A stretch of 64,000 nucleotides of DNA from Meghimatium bilineatum (GCA_034231615.1 CM067317.1:43223531-43287530), one strand, 5' to 3'; shown: positions 23,601 to 39,400, counted from the stretch's first letter. Translations and numbers: made by a program. The notes: generated from the sequence alone by a model not told the origin.

Positions 23601-26600
23601 CTTTTCAAAATCCCCAATTGTATTTGTTCTTTCTTGTTTGTACTGTTATAGGCCTATAACTAATTTCTATTATTACATAAAGATTTTGTTGGTCCAGAAA
23701 AAGCTGTAATAGATTTTGCTGTACAAAATGCTGTTAGTAACATAACCTTACTCAAGGCTTAGAGATCAATTCAGCATTTTTTTTTTTGCAATAGTGATTT
23801 TATATGATGAGTCAAATCAGTTCATGTAATTAAATCTTTTAACAGGGTAGAACACTGCATGTGATTTAGAAGAAAAAAATAAAAGGAGATTTCAGACTGT
23901 TTTCCCTATCTCAAGATCAAGCTTTTCTGAGCCTGGATTAGACTCAATAGCTATATGAGGACTTAACAAACAAATCAACCAAACTTGATGTTTTTAAATG
24001 CTATGTTCATCTTTCTTGTGAAGGAGGAACACCATCATCCTATTCATAAGTAGTAATAATAATTATTATAATAAAATCCGTAACCTATCATGGTTGTAGA
24101 TCTATTACATTGAAAACATGCCCACTCATCCCTATCTTTGGTTATATTTGAGTAGAAAAATCACTCCCTGACCATTCCTTGATGTTATCAAGCTATAATT
24201 TTCTTTTTCCCATCTCTTCTTTCAAACATTTAGTGACAGTGTTTTAACTCAGTGGTGCCCACCTCCTCTTTGGAGCTCCTATATTAATAAGTGAATAAGT
24301 AATCATGCATCTGTTAACCAGCAACATTTTACCAAAAGAGCAGAAAGCATCATTGAAGTGTTATTTGTGAAACTGGATCAAGATAGAAACTGTTATTGTG
24401 TTGTTGAGGCCCAAAAGGAGAGCAAATAATAGCAACACTAACATCCCATATATTTCAAAGAGTCAAAATGGAAACTTGAAACATGGTAATGAAGTTTTGC
24501 CAATCACGGATAACACCCATAATAATATACAAAAATCAATGTTTCGACCAAATAATAATGATAAGGCCCATAATCCATTAAGGTCATATGGGTGCCACTC
24601 TGGATACATCAGTACAAAAAGCACCCCAAACAGTTGTCTTCAGCCATTCAGAGGAGTGTAGAAAAATCATGCCTAGACCATTCCTTGATGTTATCAATCC
24701 AGGACTTTCTCTGTACTTCTCTCCTCCTCCTGCCCTCGACTGTTCCTTGCAAAATAATATTAGAAAGTGAGTTGTGTCTTGTTACATGTCCATATCAAAC
24801 AAGTTTATGCCATTTCACCACTTCCAAAAATGGTTCTTGATATCCTGCAAGTTTGTTTTGCTGCTGGAACACAACATAACACACGATGAGTAATAAATGG
24901 CACTGTCCACACTCATATATTAATGGCTAGATGGGATGCCCCCAAAGTTATGTTGTCAATGGTGTTCTGTTTCAACACCTTCTTCACTGAAATATTCTGT
25001 GGCCTCTTCTCTCCCTCTGGTTGCTTACAGATGTAACCAGAACCTCTGGGATATCTTGGTCCAAAGCCGTCTCAGACAGGACGTCTTGAGTCATTGTGGC
25101 ATGGTTTGCTGTAGATGTAGGAGTTGCCACACATGTGCCAATGTCATACAGACATATTCTGTCACATTATCTAAAGTCACTTTGACCATAAAGGAGGATT
25201 TTACATGTGTATCCTGTAATATTTATGCAATCATTTGCAAACATTACACCACGATGTAAAAGGGAGATGAGTTTGAGACTCACATACCGATTCTGTCCAA
25301 AGGAGGATTTTACGTGTGTATCCTGTAATATTTATGCAATCATTTTCAAACATTACACCATGATGAAATAGGGAGATAGGTTTGAGACTCACAGACCGAT
25401 TCTGTCCACAGTTGAACTCCTGTGACCACTTCAATGGTGCAGACCATCAATGTGTTCAGGTTATGCCTATTAAATCTTGCTCCTCTAATGATTTGGTTTG
25501 ATATGCACTTGAGAACCAGTATATCCACTAGTTGGGCACACAACAGACCTTGAGGATTAATATATCTTCATTAATATGTCTAGATATACTGTGCTATTCT
25601 GCCAACTTTCTGTTTTGTTTTGCTTCATCTCTATCCTACTAGTTTTTTAATCATTTACACTCTTCTGGACATATTTATTTATCTCATCTAGCCATTATTA
25701 TGTGAACATGGAAAGTGCCATTCCTTAAACATCATGTGTTATGTTGTGTTTTTGATAAAGGCCTTTTGGCCGAAACATAAATTTGTTGTGTGTTAGTGTG
25801 TTACTAGTGATTAACAAAACTTTATTACCCTGTTCCAAGTTTCACCTGTTGGATTACAGTTTTGCTGTAGCTATTATCTGTTATTGATTAAAAGTCAACT
25901 AAGAATGTTTGGGGGCAGAGTTGACTATCTCACTCCAAAAGGACAAAGTGGCCCAAAGCCGTGCTGAAGACTTGTATAACAGACTGGAAGGTGCAGATTT
26001 CACAACCAAGCTGTAGACAACATATTCTGTTCTTTGGACTACATTCTTTGGATACTAATATCCAGAAATTATCCTGACAATTTGATATGAAATTCGAAGA
26101 CATGAAGACATGGCATTTAGTAGACTGTAGGGACACATGCAAATCGATTCCTGAGGTGACACAGCCATATGAAGCGGTCTTTGGCAGGAGTCGTGACTCT
26201 AGGTCTTCCGCTGCGTGGCATCACTGCAACTGTCTGCCACTTTCATTGTTGAAATCGCCTCCAAAGGCAACTGATGGTGCTTCTAACCACATTAAATTGT
26301 CTGGACTCTACACTTTGTGATTGTCCAGTCCATAAGTGTCCAATGATGACGTATAGTTGTTCTGTAGTGAGATGAGCCATACTTGTGCATTGAATTTTCA
26401 GCTGCATTTATTCAAAGACCATTAATATTTTATAAGCATTCAATAATATATTCAGAAATTTGTGTGCAGTAAGTTTCATCAGATTCTCATGAACCTTTCA
26501 CGTGTTATTGCCAAAAATGTTGTTTTAACCTTGAGCTCTTTCATGACCTCACGAATCATGAGGTGAGTACAATTCAGGTAACCATGAGAAGTTAATGAAC

Positions 26601-27380
26601 TTGTAGACAAAGTCAATTGGTTGAATGATGTCCAATCAGTGAATATCTTTTATAAAAGTAACTCCAATAAAGTTGCGTTTCTTTTTTTTGAACAGTATAG
26701 TATAAGTGTTTAAAAGAATTTGGTATGAAATTTTAATAAACTTGTGTGACAATATATTACTGATATATAATTGTTTAAAATATTGTTAGGTTTACCAGCA
26801 TTTTGGGAAAGCAGTTGTCGGGGACAAGTATGGAAGAGGACGGGATTGGAACGTTGATCTTATTCCTAAATTTCTTATGGCCAACGGTAAAACAAAAAAT
26901 AACTTTGTGCTTTTTGTACAATTGTGGAAGCTTGTAAAATAAGACATGTTTGTTTATTTCTAGCCCCAGAACTTAGAGAAATAGTGTTCTGGTTATTAAT
27001 TTTGTGAAATGAGAGGGGAAGTTTCTCAAAGTTATGTTTCATACCCAGAAGTTATGTTTCATACCCAGAAGTTATGTTTCACACCCAGAATATGCCGACT
27101 CTTAGGGGTGTGCTATGCTTCGAGAAGAAACCTCCTACTCCACGGCGCAAAAAAAACAATTGTTATCATGAAGTGATCTGCTAAAGATGGATGTGTCAGG
27201 CCATTGGCGGAAATAAAATTGTGACACAGTTCGTTTCCATTCTCTAGACTACATCCTGCTGGAAATGAGAGATTCACTGGGAGTTTGAGAATGAATGCGG
27301 AAGAAGAAAATGAAATGAACGGGTTTCCTCAAGTGGAAAGTCCCACTATGTAGACATATAATATATATATGTCTACATGT

Positions 27381-27450
<70 letters not shown>

Positions 27451-30400
27451 GCACACACACACACCGATATCTATATATAACCCAAGTAAGAGGTCACTCG
27501 TTGGTTAAAAATAACTTGTATTAAACACATCCACTAGAAGATGGGTATTATTGTTATGCTCTAGAAAGATATGAAATGTCACCATCGATACAGACATAAT
27601 ACTGAGGGCAACACTAGCCAGGTAGTTTCTGGTCAATAGCTGACTAGGTAGCTTAATATAGAGTGTCTGTAACACTGCATGCACTGACATCATGCAAATC
27701 CTCACTACTCACAATTCATATGGCATAGTGTCACCACTAATGTAAATGCATGCACAGTGGCTTTGTAAAAGGTAACGGTAGATCCCCTGGCAGCAACCTG
27801 CCGTCGGGGATGCAGATAACTCTTCAAGTACTAAGCTGCAGCAACTCTTAGGTGGGATGGCCAGTTCCCTTCCTTGCTGTGTTTACCTTCCCTAACTCAT
27901 GCATTAGGTGTCCATTTACAGCTGGGTCGACTGGAGAAGCAGCTGTGTCAGACAAGAAATCATGAGCCGGATTTTTTTAGTGACTTTGTAGACACCCTGT
28001 ATTTACTTTGTAGATACCCTATATTTACTTTGTATACACCCTGTATTTACTTTGTATACACCCTGTATTTACTTTGTAGACACCCTATATTTACTTTGTA
28101 GACACCCTCTATCCATACACCCTCTATCCATCCATCCTCTGTGGCCCTTGTTTGCATTGTGGCATTAGAGGTAGAAGAGTTCTCTGGAGATGTTTGTGTG
28201 CCTTCTTGTGTGCTGTTTGTAAGCTTGTTCCCTTGGCTTCTTTGATCCATCTTTTGCACTATCTGCATCAGACTTTATAGTTGTGATGTCTATGCATAAT
28301 GGCCATCTTGATCTTGTTTTTTTGGTGCACAGGTTTACTGTAGTTCTCTTATTATTTAAAAAAAAAATAATCTGAGCTGATGATTTGTTTCAACATTCAT
28401 CATCATTAAGTGCCGTCTCAGCAGCGAAGGATGGCTGCAATGGAAATCCAACATACTTTGTCTTTTGCCTTGTTTGTGCACTCTGCTAAACTGTAACCTG
28501 TCCATCTTGTGATGTTTCTTTCCCACTTGTATCTCTTTGCTAACTCTTGCTCACCTCCCCATAACTTTACCCTTAAGTTAGGTTTTCAACAAGGTGTCAT
28601 GTCTTTTGATATGTCCAAAATACTTTATTTTTTAAAATCTTTATTTCTTTTAATATTGTCTTTTTCATACGTATTGTTGTTAGAATCTCTTTGTTCTTTT
28701 TCTTCTCTTTCCATGAAGTTCTCTCTATTCTTATATATATGTAAGTAAAGTTAACCCATAGTATTTATTAATGCCATAGGGTTGTGAGATGTTAGTAATC
28801 TTACATTTCGGTGGCTCTGCTATATTAGGGCGGTAGCCATCTCCTTTCCTTCACAATCTTTACTGTCCAGATTAATCCGTAACCCAATTAATGCTGGGTC
28901 AACCAGGGAGCCGTTGTGATCTGAATAACATTTCCCCCTTAACTGGGGAATTAACCTAGGACCACTCATATGTTAAGCCAGTGCGCCAACAATTGCGCTT
29001 CACGACCCCCATGAATCTTCTATATATTCATATATCAAAGGTATCAATTCTGTTTTCTAGTTGTTTGTTCATTGTTCATGATTCTGAGGCATACATTAAT
29101 ATAGAATGATGTTGCATTTTATAGTTCTCATTTTTAGCTTCATCATCATCAAGTGCCGTCTTCGCAACGAAGGTTGGCTGCAACGTATCTCCAACATCTC
29201 TTGTCTTGGTGGTGCACTCTGCTAGACTGTAACCTGTCCATCATGTAATGTTACTCTCCCACTTGTATCTCTGCCTACCTCTTGCTCGCTTCCCTTTGAC
29301 TTTACCCTCAAGTAAGGTCTTCAATAAGGTGTCATGTCTTTTAATGTGTCCAAAGTATTTTATTTGCCTGATCTTTATTTCTCTTAGTAGTTCTTTCTTC
29401 ATATTAAGTGTCTTTAGCACCTCTTTATTTGTTTTCTTCTCTTTCCATGATGTTCTCCCTATTCTTCTATATGCCCACACCTCAAAGGCATTTTTAGCTT
29501 GTTTGTAATTTAATTAGGTGTCAATATTTTCCTCATGCCAATGAAAGTACTTTTAGCTCTTTCTATTCTCCTTTAAACTTCTGTTTTACATCTGCCATCA
29601 TTTTTGATTATCTGTCAGAGATATTGGTAATGTTCTACTTTTTGTAGTATCTTTCCATATATTTTTATGTTTTGCACCTGTTATTCTGCAATTTTGCTAA
29701 TTATCATGGTTTTGACAATGCATCTTGTATTTTGTTCATTTTAAAAATCATTATAACAGTATGTTTTGTCTATAGGTCAACTGGTAAAACTTCTGATTCA
29801 CACTGGTGTCACACGTTACCTAGAATTCAAATCTGTGGATGGCAGCTATGTATATAAAGGTGGAAAAATTCACAAGGTTCCAGCTGATGAGAAGGAGGCC
29901 CTTCAGTCTTGTAAGATTATAGACATTTGATTTTTTAAACATAATATTAACATTTTAATAATTAGAGGTCCGGCTCTGTAGCAGAGTGGTATAGAATACA
30001 TCTCTGATTGCCAAGATACATGGTTCAAACCCTGCAGCAGACAACTGTGCATTCAGAGTGGTATAGAATATATCTCTGATGGCCAAGATACATGGTTCAA
30101 ACCCTGCAGCAGACAATTGCCCAGAAAAATCACAACAAACAATTTCTGGGTTGAGCACTGCAGCCTGAATAGGATATGCTTCCAACTTTTTAAATAGTTG
30201 CAGAAATTGGAACCTTACTACTGATTCTGAAAATGGGTGAAAGTAACTAGGTGGAGAGTACAGGTCTTCTTGTTTTTTCTTCAGATTCCTGTGGAACATA
30301 AGCTTACAACTGTCACTCTCCAACCACTTTTTGTGTACAGTGCTATATTCTTTAACAGTGTCTATGAGGTTCAAACTGATATTTTTCTCCTCTTCTATTG

Positions 30401-33400
30401 TTCTTCTGTTTTCCAACTTGTGTTTTTCCCTGTGGGTTCCAGTCAAATGCCTTTCTTTTGTTAGTGATGTTCCCTCTAAATAGTGTAATTGTGTACTTTT
30501 CAGAGAATTCCAGGTTCTCAGTTCCTCTGAAAGTTCTGTTCTCACTTCCTCTGAAAGTCTCAGGCTCTCACTTTCTCAGAAAGTGCTGCAAACAAAACTT
30601 AATTCTCAGCATAGAAGATTTAAAACTGCAGACCTAAATAAAAATTACCTCAAGTACCACTTTGCACGTGTAGTATTGCCATGGACTACACCAAAATCTG
30701 ATTCACACACATGGCGGGAACATTTTTCTAAGGGAATGCACGTTTTCATGTTTCTTTTTTATATTGAATCCAATATTTCAATTATTATACATCCTGTCTG
30801 ATATTGGTCATGTATAGAGCATTTAGTTTTTGGGTGTGGGTTCCCCACATATTTTTTTTCAGAGATGATCTTATGGACCAGACTGTGTTCTGTGAACAGC
30901 GAAGCTGGAACAGCCCTGTAGTATGTGTTATGGTGTCTGTGTTGCTGCTTCACAGATGCAGACTCGCTGATGCCGATTTGGTATAAATTTGCATTTAGAC
31001 GGCAGAGCTAGTAATATATACTGTAAGTTGGGATTGCATCCTGTTCAAGATGTGACAGTCAATGCAGCATTTTGTGGCTGTAGTGATTTGTGAGGCAATA
31101 TAAATACATTTGATTCTCATTTCTTTCTGAATAATCTGAATGCACAGTGGTGGGGGTTTGAACCTGGTACCTTGGCTCCCTATACTGCTCCTTACCCCTC
31201 CACCACAGAGCAAATTTTATATCTTACAAGCAGGAAAAAAACACAATGTTTTCATGTAGGTCAATTGTGTCTTCATATATGGTAGGTTAATTGTGTTTTC
31301 ATGTAGGTCCATTGTGTCTTATATCCTCAAATTTGTACTAACCAGAAACTTAATTGTTCCACCAGTTTCTGGAATGACCAGGATCCTGTTTAGCTCCCCA
31401 GCTCCTGTTTAGCTCAAGTATGGCTGTATATGTATGCATCTCACCACTGGGCAACAAATTTTAACAATTCTGCAAAATTGTTTGTAGCTACTCAGCAAGG
31501 GTACATCCCCCACATTGTAGTTGTAGATGTTTCTCTCTCTTTTGCTTGAAATGTGTCTATATCTGTAATTTCATCTCTTAAATAAACCCAACTACAAATA
31601 CCACCTCCCTGCAACTCCCTAAAGGAAAACGTGCAGTATTTACAGTTCTAAAAAAAATAATTCAACTTTACTGTCTTTTGTAGCTCCATAGAGCTTTGTT
31701 TCTTCTTTATTCATTCACAAACTACTGCAGATCAACAGCATGTACCCTGGAGAACTGAGTGTGCTGTATCATTGTTTATAGCGTTGCTGCGATATCTGCA
31801 CTTTTTGGCCAGACATACCCACTTTCAGTATAGTTTCTGGGTCACGTTGACTCTATCGATGGATAACTAACTCCACACCAAAACCTCCTTAGTAGCCTCT
31901 TATGATAAGCATAGCGGGTAACAACTTGTCTGTCTATTCTTTTATCACTTTCAGTCACACTTTTATACAAACGATAGAGCTTGGATTCTAGGTTCTTTCT
32001 ATGGACAAGTATGTTTATCTCAGCATCTCATGTTAATGACATTCTTGTGGTATGTTCTGTAGTCTGTTGTTCCTGTACACATGACTGTATTGCCAATCTT
32101 GAGTTCTGTGTACACATGACTGTATTGCCAATCTTGAATTCTGTGTACATGTCACTGTGGTCTCAGTTTTATCTTGTTCTGAGATGTAGAATTGCAACTT
32201 ACCGTATATTTCCATGTATATGCCAAGAATGTTTGTATTTATTTCTGCTATTGATGTAGGGGGTTTGGCCTATATATGCGTACAACCAAATTATTTTAAA
32301 ACAATTATTACAATAAACGAACATTCTTATATTATAACAGCAACTAAAACACAAAAACAACAATTAAAACATGTAGATATTACTTTCCATGACGATCACT
32401 TACCATGCCACGCTGTACTATATTTGATAGTAAAATATGGAGTCGGAAAGGGACAAAGTCGTTCCAGAAATTTGTTGACAAAATCAGCTGGCTTTCTCCC
32501 TTATTACAATCATAATGTGTAAAGGAATTTGATCTTTAGACTGTGACGTATTCCTAGCTTCATGTGGCAGGAATTCTACATCATATGTGCTTAACTTTGT
32601 GTGATTCCATACTGATGAACCGGGGCATAGCAACTGGGGTGAATGGAGACGCCTATCGATCCTAGTTACGTAATGATGTCGGTGACAACAGGTGCCTATA
32701 GAACATGTAAGATTAAAAGCCAAGTTAAAAGTTGACCTGTTCTGGTCATTGACTAGGCTTGAATTTACCGTAATGGCTGATCTATCTATCACTAGCATTG
32801 TAGCCAGCCTTTGTTGTGGAGACAACACTAAATGAATGAATGAATCCTATATCAGGAAACTGGCAATGCCTCTGGCAAAGGGTCACATTGTATCATTCTC
32901 ATTGTTGTATTCTATGTGAGTACAGGTAGGTTGCAAATGGAAGAAATGACCAAGCGTCTTACTGTTGCTAAAGTTTGTGCTAAAATTTTCTTTTTAGCAT
33001 TATTTCGCTTATCTGTTCATTTTTATAATAACAGGATTTCACAGTATTAATACTAGCATTATTATTTTTTTCCTTCCTTGGCATATACACTGGATTTCAA
33101 TTTTGGACATTAAAGTCACATCCTTGACGTTTATACACATAAATATACAGTACTCTGATCTGTTCATAATTTGATGGTCATTCACCAAAAATATGCTAGA
33201 CACACAAATATAAGTTTTAACACTTGGCTTGGGAGTTGTGGTAGAATTGTTTGATTACTATTCAACTTAGATTGAAATCATTATAAAGACTAGCTTTGTA
33301 TCTTTTGGAAGTAAAATTAAAAATCTACCCTGTGCATGTGGTGGTGACTGCTATGGCAAAGTGATCATTATTCTATCTATCTATCTATTCGCGAAACCAT

Positions 33401-36400
33401 TTATTGCCTTTCATCGTCAGGGGTAGAAGAGTTCTCTGGAGATGGCCCTCATGTGCCCTGAGTATATTGTGGAATTTATCGTCTCTTTTATTTTGGTGGT
33501 CCATCGTTTTCGAGGTCGGCCTCTAGGTCTGCCTTCACTGTATCTATGTAGCATAGCTGGCTGTGGTATGCTGTCTGGTGGTAGTCTGCTTGAAATTCAC
33601 CATGCACTCCTTAACAGGGAGTAACATGAGTTTAAACTCAATGAGCATGCTAAGATGAATTGAGATTGGCTGGGCAGTGGTTGGAATTGATGAACAGTCT
33701 AAGCTGACAGACAGTATAAGCTGACAAACAGTATAAGCTGACAAACAGCATACGCTGACAAACAGCCTAAACTGACACAGTCAAAGTTGACAAACAGAAT
33801 AAGCTGACAAACAGCCTAAGCTGACACACAGTCAAAGTTGGCAAACAGCCTAAGCTGACACAGTCAAAGTTGACAAACAACCTAAGCTGACACACAGTAA
33901 AAGTTGACACACAGCCTAAGCTGACACACAGTCGAAGTTGACAAACATGCTAAGCTGACAAGCAGTCTAAGTTGACAAACAGTTTCCTATTCCTACCACA
34001 ACATTCTAGTGTACTGGGAAGTAAATGTGCTCATACGAAAGTGGTTGAAAAGTTTTGCACTTTAGTGTGAAGGAATCAAGACACCTGAAAATTGATGTGA
34101 ACTTTAGTCTTGTGTATTCACCCCTCAAGGCGACGCACTTCTCCCATCTCTTCTTCACCTTCCTAATGCGTTGATTGTAGAACACCTCCTCCTGGGTCTG
34201 AAAGCACATCTCCACTTCAGAATCAAGTCCTGGTTGTCAGGAAAAAAATGCCCACAAAACGGAATCTTCATGCTTTGAAACAGGAAGAAGTCATTCGGTG
34301 CTGTCAGGCGAGCAAGGTGTATGGTGCATCATTTCAATCCCGCACTGCTGGGCAAAGACAATGAAGTCATGAGCTGAATGAGCCGGCCTCATTGTCCTGA
34401 AGCAAACGCCCCTGGACAGCATCCCACGTCTTTTGCACTCAATTTTTTCTTGTAATTTCTTGAGAAGGGTTTCGTAGTACATTGAGTTGACAGTGTGTCC
34501 ATGAGGAAGATAACTAGCTATAGTCCCAAATAAAGGGTAAGCATGACATTTCCCATAGAAGAAACTGTCTTTGCCTTTTTTGGTGGTGGTGACCAGGAAT
34601 GTTTCCATTGTTGCTCTGCTTTTTTTTGTCTTGGGGTCACAGAGATGCGCCCAAAATTTGTCCACAGTGATCTATTTACCCAAAAAATCATTTTCATCAG
34701 CATTTCAAATGTCCAGCAACTGTGTGGATGCTTCGGCTTGGTGCTCCTTTTCAAGTGAAGATGGTGAACCCACCTGGCGGACACCTTTGACATGTGAAGC
34801 TGCTCATGCAAAGTCTTCAACATGGTCTCATGACGTAGCCCCAACTCAGTCATGATTTCCTCAATGGTAATGCATCTGTCTTAGAGGACTAGGACCTCTC
34901 TTGCAATGTTGCTTGCATTATCTGCTGTCTTTGGCTCATTTTGAACTCTGGCATGTCCCATTTGAAAGTGATTTTTACAATGCTTCACAGTGTCATACAG
35001 AGGGAATCCTTATAAATGGCAAACATTTCATCATGAATATGTTTTACAGATTGTCCCTGTAAGTGCAGGAATTTGATTATGCTTCAAGCCCCCATTTTAT
35101 CCATGACATAGCTTCATACACAACTGAACTAGTTTCCCCACCAATTTCTCTTTCACTTACTGCACTGCGCAAGCCATGAAAGCATGGGAATTGGCAACCA
35201 ATAGTGCATCTTTAAAATGATGCACAGCAGTCCCACCTGTCTTTATGATTTCTTAGTAAAGTGCAAAACTTTTCAACCACCCCTCGTAGGATGACCATGG
35301 AGACTGTACAAGGAATGGGCTGAGCTGATGTTCTGAATGCTATTAGTTTTGCAAAACCTATGAGTGATATATACAAATAATGCTTGTGAATCTGCAATCT
35401 TGCAAATACTACAAGGTCATAATGTTATGTAAAGAACCAGAGGACTATAATAAACCAATATATTTTGTTTGGTCATTCACTAAACATTGAGGGATATCTT
35501 GAGAAAGAAATCTGAACACTTATGAGTAATGATTTGATGTGTAATGAGAATGATCTATCAGCTGAATACATTTTTTAAAAGAAACACCAACAATTTCATT
35601 AATTAAATTCAATACAAAATTTCTATATTTTTTCAGCGCTGATGGGCCTCTTTGAAAAGCGTCGCTTTAAGAATTTCCTTCAGCATGTTCAGGATTATGA
35701 TGTCAATGACCCCAAGACGTGGAAAGGAGTGGATCCTACAGCAACTGCTAAAGACTATTATGAAAATTTCGGACTGGAACCTGGAACGCAGGACTTTACT
35801 GGACATGCACTTGCTCTCTATAGGAATGACAGGTACATTTCTTTTTATTATCAATTTTTATATTTTTCTTCTTCTTCTGAGTCTATTCTCAAACTTCTGC
35901 AGATCTACAAGATGTAGTCTGGAGCGTGTATGGTGCATGGCTTAGTGATTAGAGCATTCGTCTCACAACCGTGAGGTCCAGGTTTTGGCTCGTGGTAAGG
36001 ACTGGGTTTTTTTGCTGTCAGAGAGTATATTTGAAAAAACCTGTGCATGACATGGTGACAGCAAGGGCATGTGGGCTTTATCACACAGTCCACATGCACC
36101 CTTCCTGCTACTCTCTTAACAGGACAACATGCAGTATTGACAGTTTGGAGCAGTGGTTCTGAATCTTTTTTCTGCCTGTGGCCCAATTTTGGGACAAGTT
36201 TCTTCTCTCTTCTTAGCTGCCCTTTTTTGGCCCCGGAAACAAATGTTATGTTATGTTCCTCCAGGACCATAGGTGGCGCATAGGGTAGAACCATAGTTTT
36301 CCATTCCTGTCTTAGTGTTGCCAGGTCTTTCAATTCTTGCGTGTTGTTTAGGTTCATTGACATGCCTTCTCTATTAATGGTTCTTCGTAGAATTTCTCTA

Positions 36401-39400
36401 GGTCTCCCTCTTCTTCTTACTCCGGGTGGCACCCAATATAGTGACTACTGGGGAATTCTTAGGCTGTTCATTCTGAGAACATGGCCAATGTAAGTCCAGC
36501 GCCTTTGTCTAATGAAGGAAGATATATAGGTTTGTTTGCTTTCCTCTCTTATAGTAGTGTTAGATTTAAAGTCACTCCACTTAACATTCAGAATGGTACA
36601 TAGGCATTTGTTTTCAAAGGAGTCTACTCTTATCTGTGGCTTTTGTGGCTTTCCAACTTTCGCATCCATATGATAGAATAGGGATGATGTTGGAGTTAAA
36701 CAACCTGAGTTTTGTGGTGGAAACAAATAGGCGTATATTATTCTGTGCACAAGACATGTCACCAGAGTGTCTTCTGAGACATTCAAGTGTAGATCCAGAA
36801 ACATATGAAGAGGTGTACAGTGGTAGAAATGCAAATAATTAGGAAGTAGATGTCAATCCTGAGATCTTTTCCCAGACTAATTCTCCATAATGTAGATCCT
36901 TCGGTATTGCCATGTTCCTAGTGTGTCCCAGCCATCAAAATCTGCGCAGACTGAGCATAGAAAACACTGTGATATTGCCTGTTCTTTTCAACACATCAGT
37001 ATTAATGACTTTGTCATGTGCCCAACTCCAAGGATTCTATGTAGACACCATATGCAAAAGCTGTTTTGTTGTCACCCCTGTTGCATATAGGTTGCCCATG
37101 TTTTACTGCTGTAGAGGAAGGTGCTGAGGATACAAGACTTGTAATTAGTTTAGTAGTTCTTTATGGTTAATTTTCTGTTTCCCCTGACCATCTTTGTTAG
37201 TCTGTTTTATTGTTGTAGATGCCTTGCCAATCCTGATGTTTATTACTGGATCCAGTGATAAAGAGATATTTTACTTAAGATATAAATTATTTTATAAGAT
37301 ATAAATTATTTACTTCAGGTATAAATTATTTGTCAAGATATAAATCATTTAGTTAAGTCTGTCTTCTCTCACGTAAACAATACTTAATCCTTTTTTTGGT
37401 TGGACCTTGATGTCAATACACTGTTTCTATCATCAACTATTGGCTTTGCATTGAAGGTTGATGGCAACAGACTTTCAACATCCTCTGTCTATTGAATAGG
37501 TCGTGCACTCTAATAGACTTTATCTTGTCCATCCTACGATGTTTCCCTTCTACTTGTATCTCTGCATACCTCTTGCCAACCTCCACTCAACTCTACCTCC
37601 AAGTAAGGTCTTAAACAAGGTGTCATGTCTTTAACCTTTAGGACCCCAGATTAAAATTACAAAATTTCTCCCCCCGAACCTAGATTCTGTTTTGACAATG
37701 TGCATTATGTTTGGTGAGTGTGTTTGGTAAACGTGATAACTTTTTGTTTGTAAAGATATCAAAATAATTTTTATACATGCAAATACAGGAGTGAATAATG
37801 CATATAACCATGTTTTTTTGTTTGTTCTTGTATGTGTGATATGACAGTTGTAAGTAGTGAAATTGAAATTGGGCGAAAAATCTCAAAACTATATTAAAAA
37901 TAATCTGAAAAATAATTTCTTAACACACCTATACTTAAACAATGTCTGGCAATACTGATAAAATCCTCCTAAATACCTACTCCTACTGTATATATGCTGT
38001 TTCATATCCAAACTAATATAATTTAGACTGAATAAACTAATAAACAATGAAGAAATCACATATAATGTCCGTCCAACACTAGGCCTAGGCCGACTTACAA
38101 CGTAATTATTTTCCATGCTGACTCGTGGCACCCCTGATACATATTGTGTTTGTGTTATTCAATGAATAAATGAACTTTCTTATAATATAACAACACACAA
38201 AAACAACAACTAAAACATGTAAATATTACTTTCTACGACGATCACTTATCATGCCACGTGGTACTACATTTGATAGTAAAATATGGCATTGAAAATCCAC
38301 AAACGTCATTCCAGAAATTTGTTGATAAAATCAGCCGGTATTCTCCTTCTTACAATCATAATGTGTAAAGGAGTTTGACCTTTAGGCTGTGATGTATTCC
38401 TAGCTTCATGTGGCAGGAATTCTATTTCATATGAGGTTAACTTCATGTGATTCCATACTGATGAATCAAGCAATGGAGTCAGAGCAACAGAGGTGACTGG
38501 AGATGCAGATGGGTCCCCGGAAACGTAATGTGTCAGCTACTATAAAGTTAATTCTAAAGTTAAAATTTAAAAAGTTAAAAAATAGTCAATAAAGTTAAAT
38601 ATGTCTAAAATACTTCATTTTTTTTTACTTTAATAACTTTTAATAGTTCTATTTTCACATACAGTGTTGTCAGAACCTCTTTGTTTTTCTTCTCTTTCCA
38701 TAAAGTTCTCCCTATTTGTCTATATCTATCTATCCATAAACCCATAATCCATTAAGGTCATAGGGGTACCACATTGGATGCATTAACACACAGTCCTCCA
38801 GCGATTTCTATCTTCAACGATGCGGACGAGAAAACCTTGTCTTGTCCAGTAGTTTATGTTGTCTGTCCATGCTTTTATTTCATTCATTGCAATATTTCAG
38901 TGGATGAAAGGTTTAGCTGGTGGTGCCCATCTCCTCTCCAGTTACCATTACTACAGGATTACATAGATGTGCTTTCTCTTACAGTCTTAGAACATCTAAT
39001 ATATATCTACGTTTCAAAGGGCATAAATTCTGCATTCTAGTTGTCTGTTCATTATCCATGTTTCTGAGCCATACATTGTTAGTTTGTTTGTGATCAGACC
39101 GTATCTTTAGAGAATTTTATACCTTTATTGAAATGAAATTAATGATTAAACATATTTCTTAAGCTACATGAGTACTCCCTGCAATGACTTAATAAAGAGG
39201 TGTCGCCTGTATAGCGAATCTCTAGCAAGATATGGGAAATCACCTTACCTGTACCCATTATATGGACTGGGAGAACTGCCTCAAGGATTTGCCAGGTATC
39301 CATTTTTTCTAAGTAATTATATCTTTTATAATACTCTTCTCCTGTGGGTTTGTGTAAAGTGAATAGGTAAAGGTAGTAAAGGTGGGTCCCATGGCAGCAG

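Noticed and set aside
27249-27464. Frame with (YI)n
   Set aside because: Translation of a TA microsatellite.
29990-30120. Pair of tRNA genes
   Set aside because: B-boxes are good, but acceptor and anticodon stems do not pair; SINE heads.
29955-30545. 196-codon open frame on the minus strand
   Set aside because: It overlaps two tandem tRNA-like SINE heads, repeats itself because of them ([15 protein letters not shown] twice), and has no domain or splice context.
35930-36010. Functional tRNA gene
   Set aside because: A/B-box-like motifs but no cloverleaf stem pairing, and a SINE body follows.
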